A stretch of 64,000 nucleotides of DNA from Nicotiana tabacum (taxonomy: Eukaryota > Streptophyta > Magnoliopsida > Solanales > Solanaceae). The position numbers and the translations under genes were made by a program. Each line of letters opens with the position of its first letter. Within the stretch, counting starts at the first letter, position 1. A model generated the notes under the pieces. That model was not told the origin of the DNA. It made no database searches and saw only the letters and a list, made by a program, of their open reading frames with translations. The stretch is taken from assembly GCF_000715075.1 (NCBI RefSeq), contig NC_134095.1, forward strand, positions 61,066,419 through 61,130,418, read 5' to 3'. Positions 1 through 11,000 of this stretch are shown here, one piece after another.

Positions 1-152
1 TTTATAAAATAAAAAACCTACCCTAATTATCAGTGCAGTTATAGATTTAAATAAAAACCTATAGTTTTTTAAAAGAAACTTAAAAATCGGTTCGGTGTGA
101 TACGATTCTGTCGGTTTAGTTGGTTTTCTAATATCCATTTACACCCCTAATT
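1..152. repeat. Right end of a hAT-like MITE (partial)
   Basis: The stretch reads like the 'cggttcggt...ttacacccctaa' end of the same kind of element that is complete at 60054-60586, where the terminal motif is 'acacccct'. The left end lies outside the window, so neither TSD nor paired termini can be checked. Recognition is by motif only. Confidence 0.35.
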
Positions 153-1995
153 ACAACTATGCTTTAGTTTCAAATAAGTTAGGGTCAAGGGTCAGCTATA
201 TGAATCACCACTTATCCATTTAAATTCAATTCATGTAATTATAATACTGTTAGAGGAGTATGATTTATCAAAATATCTCCATCGGCAGGCTAAGGAATAA
301 GAGATAAGAATGCCGGGATAGGATGCAAGATTATTTTATCACGCACATACCCTTAACCAAATGACTGTAGGTCTGCTAAGGAGATTTAATTTTCACATAA
401 TATAATATCCAGCATTATTAGAATAATGTTTGGTTATTACTTTTTGTATCATCATAAATAATGTATGCATAAGTTATGTGGTGATTCATGCATTATTTTA
501 TGTGAAAAAGAATGTGAGATAAAATGCAAGTATTAGTATTTAGTAATACATTGATTAAAACAAAACAAACTCTTGTAGTAGCAAACTTTTATATTCTTTA
601 AAAAAGTAAACACATTGTAGTTGTAAATTGTATGGTAATTTTAATACATCAAACAAGCATCCAAGGAGAAATAATACCTTGTTGTAATCTCTGTATTACA
701 ATTATGCATTATTAAATCATCCGCATGCAGGGGTTTGATTTAGTAGTAATGCCATAACATATGAGTGGTGGATAAATTTTAAATAGAGAAGGACAAAATG
801 ATGGATCCACATCCACTATTCAATTGCATTTTGAACTAACCTTGGTAAATATATTAATTATTAAACAAGATTCTTTAACTTATGTGGAAAGGAAACCAAA
901 TGACCCATAAACTGTACGTTCTCACTGTAGAAGCATTGCTTGGTTTTAAAGTATAAATCCCATTCAGTATGTATGTTTCTGGTGATATCATGTCGCCAAA
1001 TGGTACTAACAGATCTAGTAACAGTATATCGTTATGATGGATAATTGCTTCTCGTGACAGCTATAATAAGGGGCAACTGCCATCCATTAAACCAGATCGA
1101 GGTACAATTATATATGGAGCTACAGTTAATTTTCCTTCTTAGAGGATACATCTAGCGTGGGTAAAGAATGACAACAACAACCAAAAGAATAAATGGCTAC
1201 TCAAACAATTCATTGAAATTAAACCCACGTTAAAGACATTTAGTTTTCACGTAAAATTCAGCAAGTGATATATAAATAATTTATATATCAAACTATTTCT
1301 GAGTACAGTCCGTTGTCAAAAAATAGCTAAATAATAAATAATTTTATTTATTTAATTTCTAACGAATATTTTCTAACGTTGGAAAAAGTAGCAGTAAATT
1401 CTTTTCCTGAATTGGCTCAGTACTCTTCCGACGGACGCTAACCCCTAGTAAGATAGTAGTATTTGCTACTTATTACTAACAAAAGGTGGTCAGAAATTGT
1501 TGTTGTTGTTCTAACAGAATTTCATCCTTCATAAAATACTCTTCCGGCGGACTTTAATTTGATGGCTAACCGCTACTAAGACATAGCATTTGCTATTTAT
1601 TTATTACCAACAGAAGAAGCAAATGCTGTTGTTGGTGTTCCATCATAGCATCATCCTTTTGAAGAATTACAGCTATAACTTGTAATTATTGTTTAAACTC
1701 CTCTGTCCCTATTTCTCTGTGTATTTGCACCTCAAAGTCCTCATGCTAATAAGTCTACAGCAGGGCTAAGGAGCTGCTCTAACAAAGAATTATTCCTCCT
1801 CAATTTTTTTAGACTATTTGAACAAAATAAATCATTGAAGTAATAAGTAATTCTAGATTCTTCAGAGGAAAAAGCAACTGCCCCGAAAATTGAACAGAAA
1901 CCGAAAGACTTTTCTTTCTTAGTGTTTGGTTTTAAAATAGTGCTTTTTTAAAAAAAAGTCACCATATGCAGGCAGAAATCATACTGTGCTTTCCT
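153..1995. other. Sequence downstream of HCS1, no gene seen
   Basis: AT-rich DNA with no supported coding region. The part next to 1995 must hold the HCS1 3' UTR, because the gene is on the minus strand and stops at 1996-1998. An imperfect direct repeat lies at 1422-1659 and is listed separately. No RNA gene was recognised. Confidence 0.5.
1422..1659. repeat. Imperfect direct repeat, two units of about 110-120 bp
   Basis: Unit 1 (1422-1530) and unit 2 (1538-1659) both begin 'actcttccg-cgga', contain 'gtatttgct'/'gcatttgct', then a run of 'gttgttgtt', and end 'catcctt'. They differ by several small indels, so the duplication is old. No open frame runs through both units. Confidence 0.55.
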
Positions 1996-2038
1996 TCAGC
2001 TCATTTTTCTTTTGATAAGCCCTTTGAAGAAGTCAAAA
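1996..2038 (-). CDS. HCS1: HCS1 terminal exon
   Basis: 43 nt: one base completing Ser, then FDFFKGLIKRKMS and TGA. Acceptor GGATGCAG. It lies 2.2 kb from the previous exon. The match to the conserved FDFFKGLVRRK ending of plant HCS1 and the exact phase support it despite its size. Confidence 0.87.
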
Positions 2039-5000
2039 CTGCATCCAATGAATAAAACAATGTTAATTACCACTAATGGTCCACGCATACATGCTAAGTT
2101 TTATCAGAAAACTAACAGCTCGTGACTGCCAAATATAACCTAGACAAATTAGAACCAAACACAGCAGCCAATGATAGTTCCTTATCAGAAGCCATGAACT
2201 CCCAGTAAAACCATTTGCTTCAGAAATAAATGTAATGGAAGAACAGCTCATCCTTTTTCCCATTTGGTCACCTGCAAATTTAAATATCCTAAAACAAAAC
2301 CAAAAAAGCAGCCCGGTACACTAAGCTCACGCTATGCGCGGTGTCGGGGAAAGGGCTGGACCACAAAGGTCTATTGTACGCAACCTTACCCTGTATTTCA
2401 GCAAGCGGCTGTTTCCACGGCTCGAACCCGTGACCCCTTGATCACATGACAACAACTTTACCAGTTACACGAAGGCTCCCCTTCTAAAATATCCTAATAA
2501 CGCAAAATAATTTTGCACCTTGTTGAAATGAATGCACATTCATCTTTAGCATGAAGTGACAAAATATTCATTAGAGGGGCTAAGATCTATGCATTAAATT
2601 TTTCAAAAGTATAATCTTTCATGAATATTCTGATCTCTCTACATGGAATTAAAGCCATATTTGGTTTGAATAAGTAGAGTATACCATCAATTTCTGACAT
2701 CATACCAACTTTAAGTTAGGTAGGAATCACTGGTTTCCAGCAAACATATTTTACTACTAATAGGTTTGAAACAGAATTCCACTATTCCCTCTTTTAAGTT
2801 GGAGTTGGGACAGTTTGCTACCCAAAACAACAGTTGCAGGCTTGTTAACCACTATCGACCTTAGTTAACTGCCTAAAAAAGAGTATATCTAGACATCATG
2901 TTCCATTACTTCACAATTATTGCAGCGTGGTAAAATTGCACGACCTAAATCTAACAATTGAAAAGAGCACTTGTTAATTTCATGAAAATAAAATTACAGA
3001 AGCATCCATCTCTTTCTACCCACACCTACAATCCCAGTCCAGCCTTTGTTCTGTGCGATCCTCTACTGAAGAAGATTACCATTATCAGTGTCTTAGAAGT
3101 AAAAAAGAAGCTAAGACAGTAGTTTCTTAGAAATAAACAGGACTACCAAAATATTGACTGTGATTATCAAGATTCACAAACATAAGATGAGGGTAGTCTA
3201 CATGCAGACACAAGCACATTTAGGGGCCCTTTTTTCAAAGATTAAGATGTTTGAATGTGAATACATATCTAAGAAACATTTTTTCCCTCAACATTCGAAT
3301 GTTTATAATTTATTTTTATTAAAAAATTTAAAATATAAAGTTCAAATAAAAGAATTAAAATATTGTATCCATAAATTAGTAGGTTGTAAGGCAATAGTTG
3401 GTGGTGGGCGGCTGGTGGAATTTGGCAGTAGTGGCTAGTGGCGGTGGTTGGCGTACGATAGAAGCAGTAGCGTGATGTTGGCAGTGGTAGTGTTGGTGCG
3501 TTGTGCGATGGAATGGTTGTGATGGTGGAGGTGGTTGATGGTAGTCGCCGGTGGTGGTGGAAGGTAGGGGTGGTCAGTAATGGAGGTGATTGGCAGTGGT
3601 GCCACTTGTGATGGTGGAGGTGGTTGGTGGTAGTGGTAGCGGTGATGGTTGATGGTTGATGGTTGATGGTAGTGGCGGGTACTGGTAGGTACTAGTAGCT
3701 ACGGCAATGGTGGTTGGCGATGGTGATAGTTGTGATGGTAGAGGTGATTGGTGTGGTAGGTATGGCAGTGGTGGTTGGTGGTAGTGGTGGTAGCGGTGGT
3801 GGTGGTGGTGATTGGCAATTGTGGTGGTGATTGTGATGGAGGTGGTTGGTGGTGCTGATTGATGGTGGTAGCTGGCAGTCGTGGTGGTGCTGGTTGATGG
3901 TCATTGTGTAGTGGTGGCTGGTGGCTAGTGGTGGTTGTGGACAGAGTGGTGGTGAAAAACCTCTTTGCAATTTCTTTTGATGAACCTTTTAATAATATTA
4001 AGACACTGTTGAAGATCTGAATGATCCAGATCTATTCAAACCCATTAAACGGTTAAATCGTTAAAAAAACAAACAAATGAGGCCTTAAAAGAAGCACTAG
4101 CAAATCAGGTTGATATCCACCCAATAATTAAGTATTGGCAAAGGAACACTAAAATTGGTCCATATCAACATTTTTTTCTTTGTCCACAGTCGGTTGAGAA
4201 ATTTTCTGCAAAACGAGTTGAAAAGATATGATAGACAAACGTTAACATGTTTAGCTCAAGACAAACCTGTTGCCATCTGGGTGTAGCTCACACATTTGAC
4301 CATCATCTGTGATTCCTAATAAGTACCCTGAGGATGTCAAACCCTGAAAGTAGAATGATCTGTTTATGTAATAATTACACGGACAAAGCAGTTTACTAGA
4401 GCAAGGACACCTAAGATAAAGTATGAAAATATGTGGTCACCAATCAAAACTTCAAAGTGTGCACACTTCATATAATTGACGAGGGTGCATGCTTCGGCTG
4501 AGTGACAATACGAAGAATAATGATCAACATTATCACAAGCATAAAGTAAAGAGTGATGCACATCCCATTATGGAAGGGAAGTATAAGAATCAACGATTTA
4601 ATAGTAAACATAGAGCTCTACAGGTTTCCTACCCTCTTCACAAGAATAAGTGGCAGCTATTCATAACCTCTCTTGTATGAGATGCTTTATATCTATTCAG
4701 AAATCTTTCATCCAAATTCATCTTGGCTAACAGTACAGTTTCTTATACTTCTCTCTAACCTAGGACGTTGAATCCAGTTTAACCCATGAATAATGTATCG
4801 GGTAACAAAATCAAATTGAGAACTAAAGGGGAAAATATATTAGATAACTTGTAAATTGCACAACTCCTTAAATTTTCCTAAGCATACACTCTTTCTTAGT
4901 GTCTTAGGAGCAAAGTCCACATTTAAACTCCCAACATGAAGCCCCCCTAAAAAAAAAAAGAAACTTTTAGTGCTATTCAGCAATAAACACAGACAATTGG

Positions 5001-8000
5001 AGACATATCAGGATTTAGTAAAATCATTAGAAATAAGAAAAACATGAATATTTAATTTCTATAGGACCCCTTCACACCCAAAACCTTCTCTTTCCCCTTA
5101 GCATAAAAGCATGCCATTGTGCCAAAAGCAACTTGCTAGCACCCTCGCCGAACCCCTCCTCACGCCGTTCCACACTCCATTCTCACCGGCATTCCCCAAA
5201 GTCTCCCAAAAACTTTGACGTATCAATAAAGAAGCTTATTTTATTTCCTTTTTTGGTAATAGTATCGTATCACTGAAAGAAGAAATAAAAAGTTGACTAA
5301 AGACATATGGGAGTTTCTAGGTAGCTTATACATATACTAAACTCACCCTTTAGGTGAAACTGTCGAATATTATCACATCAACTTTAAATGCCTGAATGTT
5401 CATGAAGCTGCTTGATTAAATTGACTTTCCAACTGAATTACTAACTTGATTCAAAAGGTATAGTTCAGTTTCCTTTTTAATCATTTTTAGAAGGCAGGTG
5501 AAGAAGGGAACAGGACAAACATTCAAGCAACAGGAAAGGAACCCAGCAAAGTCACAGTTACAAGAAGGCTTGATTGTCCCATAACCTCCTTCAAGTGTTT
5601 TGCTAGAACCAATTCAAAGGGGCTATTAGCTGCACTTAGGCGCTTTTATGGCAAATTTCCTTTCTAATTACTCCCTCCATGTCTATTCATGTAGAACCGT
5701 TTGATTGGTCACGGAGTTTAAGAAAGAAAGAAATACTTTTGAAACTTGTGGTCATAAACAATTAAACATACCATGACATCTCTGTGGTTATAAAAGCATG
5801 TCATTAAGGGTAAATTTGAAAATTGAAAGTCTAAAGTTAAATCATTTTCACATATAGAAAGCTGCCATTCTTTTTTGGAACAAACTAAAAAGAATGAGGA
5901 TCGAACTGCTCGTTTGAAAAATGAGGGGGCGATAATGCACTTTAGCGCAACTAAAATAATATAATATAATAAAAATGTTAATATAAAGTTAGAGAAAAAA
6001 GGAAAAATTCTAATGGTTGCGGCTGAACCACAAAAGGTTCCAAGATGAAATTCAATCTTAGTTTGGATTAAAAGCACTAGGCATATCTGCTTATTGTACC
6101 AGCTTCAGATTCATTGCAAGGACAGCTCATTCCCTCTGAACATGTTCAACTTTATGCAATTAACTTTTTCAGATCTCAGATTTATAATTATTGAGCTTTA
6201 TAATGAATAAACATTATTTTCACACATTTCCTTGACGTTTAATTGGTTGGTACAATTTTGCAAAAGAAGTTTGTCTTCACATGTGTTTCTCAGCATCCTA
6301 ATTGTAAGCTTATTAAAATAATGGAACTAGTAAAGAGAACCTTACGATGGTTTTAGTTGTTACCTTAAAGCGAGTCTAGCTTTTAAAGAAAATTAAGGAC
6401 TTATCAAATGCATTAATAAAGACGAGAATCCTATGCGATCATGAATTAGTCACAAATTTAAGTTTTAGTCACTATATTTATAACAATAAAACCTACATAA
6501 CAGATCTTGTAAGTTTACAAGAAAATCGTCGATAATTGTTTTTGACAAGCTTTCATACAATCCTTGAGTCATACAGCTTCAGCAAATCTCGTTTGTCGCT
6601 TTTTGTTAATTTAGTTAGGAAGAATTTAGCATACACCAATTGAATTAGACCAAAGGTCCTTTTCTCTGGGCAGACCGCTGATCTTTCGTTCATTTTATCC
6701 ATTGAACTAAGAAAAGATGATTAATGTGTATATTCATTTATTCAAGTTTTGAACAATTTTACGAAACTCATTGCGTTAACCGTTGTTAGGAATCCTTTAC
6801 CAGTTTCAAGTGCTTAAGTGGCCATTTCAGTCTTCCATTCAGATAATCCTAAGAGAAAGATTGAATGGAAGCCATTGACATAAGGCCTAGGCTAAAACAC
6901 CCAAAAGCTCCGCCAAAAACCACCACATGTAACTGCACAGTACTATCAGGTGGATTCCCCTTTCCATGCACCTTAATATGTTATCTGCAAAGCACACTAG
7001 AAGATATACCTGTTGGAGTTTAAATGACATATATCGCTGTGAAGAAGCAGCCGTACTAGAATTGAACTCAGATTCAAATAGTTACCATATTCTTAAAAAA
7101 TAAAAAGAAATAGACAAGGCATAATACTGAAAATTGAATGGTGCCCAATAAAAGTTTTTATCTTAGGAAAAGTAACTGAGAGATTCCACTCAAACCAACC
7201 TGAATGGTGACTACAGTTTCAACAAATTGGTCCTGATCACCACTTCTCTCCTGCACAATAACCCTTTGTCCACTATATTTATGTGGGCGAGCAGAAGAAT
7301 ATCAGTTAATAACTGACGAGATATTATCTTGTTACACTTGAATTCAGTAAAAAAATGAAGTAGAATTCACATTAACTTAACAGGTGTAAGGGTTGGCCAG
7401 ATTTTAAAATAAAGAAGCATTCTAAAGGAAGACGAAGCTAAATTAACAAAATGAACCATGTGGGTATCCAAAAAAGTTTACATGTTTTGTCCACCAAAGT
7501 TGGTTTCATGATCACACAAGTAAAGTGTTCTACATCTGAATAAGGAAGAAACGACACAGACATTTCAAGTGTAGGTGTGTAGCATGTAATCAAACACAAA
7601 CAGGGTACCTTTGGGCTTGGTCAGTGGTAAACTTTCCTACTCTTAATTTCTGCTAATGAATCAGTATACTGGTATAGGATATGAGCTCCATTCAATTTCC
7701 TCTATACCTTTTTCTTTGGATATGTGAACTTCATTTTAATCTATACTATATTAAAAGTGGGAAGCCCTTGAGACAAAAGTTAAATTACCAACGTATCCTT
7801 TAATTAACCTATAAATAGTTTTTTTTAATATAAATAAAAAAACTAAAGCCTACAAGGAAACGCAACTTTCCATCAGGCGCCTATTCAGAAGAAACCTGTT
7901 TCTAAGTTTTAACACTTTGAATTCTTCACATCAATAGTCACAACTCTTAAAAGAAAACCTTTTTTTGTTGTTGCTAAAAACTTTTAAAACAAAACCTAAC

Positions 8001-11000
8001 ACCTACAAACAACTCCTAAATAATTAATTAAAAATGTGCACTATGGATATATGTAGTTACTCGAATTTACAAAGGGATGAGTCTCTCCATTCAAGTCAAC
8101 CATCATTCATATGGAGTACTAGACAATGCTTAGAGTAACTTACTTAATGTGCAAGATTTTGTTTACAATGAACTCACATCAGATTTAAACCTTGCTTGAA
8201 TGTTGGTCTAATGTAACACCCCGTACATTCAGACTAGGTGTGGATATGTTAAATGGGTATTAATCTGATATTTTAGGTAAAAATTGCACGGGGCGCCCTA
8301 TTTGGTCGCCCCCATTTAACTTATACCCATTTTTTTTTAAAACTTTTAACTTGTACCCACTTTTTAAACAACTTCAGCCCCCTTTCTCCTCTTCTCCTCC
8401 TCAAAGTTATATCCGCCCTCAACCTCTTGAGATTAAACTTCTACTTCATTTTCCTCCAGGCAAACAATCATCGGCAGGAGAACAATATCATAAATCTCTA
8501 CGTTCTGCTTCACAGATATGTAGGGTAAACATATATTTCCATGTTGATAACTTCTTGAGGGCATATTAATACCTATATATGAGTAATTTTTTTTATATTT
8601 CTGTTCGTGCTACCAGTATTTTATCAGGAACTATACCTTTCCACCGAGACTACATTACTTCAGGTGATACAGAAAAGAGACCTTACAAAAAGGTATTAAG
8701 CAGTGTCTCTAATATCTAATTTATGAAAGTTGCATGTTCATATTTTCAGCCTCATGGATGTTGAATTAATCATTAGTGGGATATGATTTCAGAAATTACT
8801 GGATGTCGTTCGTGAGCTGGAGTCCTTAAGGCCAAAAGTTGAAAAGGAAATTACCAAAGTGAACAAAGAACTTCTAGAGCTGAAGTTCTCCAGTTACAAA
8901 ATAAAAATTCGCCAGTTACAAAACAAAAACTTCGCCAATTACAAAAACAAAACTTCAGCTAATTCGCCAGTTACAAAACAAAAACTTTGCGTGATTGTCT
9001 TTGCTACTTCAGCCCCGTATGCTGAAGTTACGCGAAAAAGTGGGTATGCTTGCAATTTTTTTTTGCAAAGCGGGCACAAGTTAAAACGTGACCCAAAAAG
9101 CGGGTATAGATGCAAATGCCCATATTTTAGACATATGAAGTCCTAGCGGGATGAGTATGAGTGAAAATAGTTGTTTTAGAATCAAGATGAAGAATGAGGT
9201 GCATAAGATTCGATAAAATATACAAAGTTTCCAAAAGGTCAGTTTTGCATGTGATTGTTCATAAAAACTATATTTTATTAGTTATGTATATTTATTTATT
9301 CAAATCTTTGTTTTTATAATATTGCTATTATTACAAAAATTATATAATATATGACTTGACATACACGTGCAATGCACGTGCCGAGAGACTAGTATTAAAA
9401 GAAGGATAACACTATTACCAGAAGAAAGAAAAGAGAGGAAAAATAAGAGAGATGACGGCCAGTTGAGGGGACAGGATAGAAAATACCATATGACCATTTT
9501 AAGAATATGTAGATAGAACTAGAATATCTGGAGATCTCCCAAGTATCGCGATCCATCTTTATCTTCAGCTTATTTTGATGTCAATTCTTTCTTACAAAGT
9601 TACAATATGAGGATTTCTTATTCCCCCATTTCTCTTAACCAATTCCTAGTAGAGCTTTGATCATTTTGACTGTTGAGGCTACAACTTTAGCTCCACAGAA
9701 CAGGATTCTTTCTTCATAGTTACAATTTTTCGGAGGATGATTAGATGAACATTCACCTCATAGGCCCACAAGCTTTTGGTCCATCTTATTCAGGATGAAG
9801 CTACTGTCATTTTCTGTCATCTGATGGACGAGAAAGGTTGCCTTTGTTGGACCTAGTATTCCATGTGTATCCAGCTTCGTCATGGCTATCCTTCAGGTAT
9901 GAATCTACCCTAACCTCCCCCATCACCAAAGAACCCTGTTACCTAGGATCGGCCATTTATCCAGTACATGTACATTGAATTTAGCACATATTTAGCGTGT
10001 TTTGAAATGCAAGTGAACTACCCAGCCCAAAGTCCATTTAACATTGTTTAAGAGTCTCTTTTATAGTCAGAAGAATGGCACAAGCTGTAATTGTTATATC
10101 ACAAAACTTTAGGTTGCTCATCTAGGAATATTCTTTGTCCTACTACCCGACAATGCTAAATGAATTTTGACTTTCTCCTATTTCCCCATCAAAAGCACAT
10201 TTCAATACAAGAAGATGCCCGCATATAATTAGAAGTAAACAAAGGATCAACTTTACGGGATTCCCATAGCATAAAGTTCTCTGCTTTGCAAAGAGTTTTA
10301 AATTGCAATAGCAAAGCATAACAGATATTCGAATCTACAGTAATTTTAAAAAGTACTTACTTCCTAAGAGGCCACCCACTAACTTAAAATGCTTAGTCAT
10401 TCTAGCTTACACGTGGATTGATTGATGCCCACACAATAATTATCTACCAACATATGCAGAAAGAGTGTGTGTGTGTGTTTGGGGGGGGGGGGTTAACATA
10501 TATATGCAGAAGCCCCCTAGAACAAGTAGCTCGTTCTCACCTAAAAACACTCCATGATTTCAGGTAGCGGTTCTAAGACCATCAGAAAAAGCAAAGAATG
10601 CAGTTGATAAAAAAGCACAAGACTGAGGATATGAATTCCTAGCATCTAATACACAACGCCTCGGAATACCACCTCACAACAATTTCGAAGGATCTCAAAT
10701 TTCCATGACTAACTAATACCCTTGACAGCAAGCTCAACATTAACCAACCAAATGAAAAACAAATATAGGATTATTCTCTTTAATGAACCTCCACTTCATC
10801 TGCTGAAACTAAATAACATCTCAATGGGGGAAAACGGATATGCCAAAAATAGACCTGCTAAGAAAATGGCAGAGGCAAGTGGAAAGAAAGTCTAGTATAT
10901 GATAATTTTGATATTATCACTGAACTAACAGTGAGAACAGGGAGAAGAGAGGCTAGTATGGTTTGATATATATAGTTCTGTGACAAATTCTAAATAAAAT

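Larger units (their letters stand above)
7740..9392 (+). mobile_element. Non-autonomous Helitron
   Basis: The 5' end is TCTATACTATATTAAAAG. The 3' end is a perfect 7-bp hairpin, CACGTGC-aat-GCACGTG (9364-9380), followed by CCGAGAGACTAG, with the CTAG terminus at 9389-9392. The flanks are A (7739) and T (9393), the expected Helitron target, and there is no TSD. No Rep/helicase frame is present. The interior holds exon-like pieces at 8640-8885. Confidence 0.85.

Noticed and set aside
2303..2480. Possible tRNA gene
   Set aside because: The B box and tRNA-like head belong to a SINE with a TSD; no complete cloverleaf or anticodon arm could be formed.
3692..3970. His/Thr/Pro-rich frame on the minus strand
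   Set aside because: Low-complexity translation of the G-rich repeat; no conserved domain.
5718..6077. 119-residue minus-strand frame
   Set aside because: Overlaps MITE sequence and AT-rich intron; no domain seen.
8520..8545. Candidate for the missing HCS1 exon (minus strand reads LSTWKY)
   Set aside because: Only Thr-Trp matches; flanking residues, phase and splice borders do not fit EELYYKTWLH, and it lies inside the Helitron.
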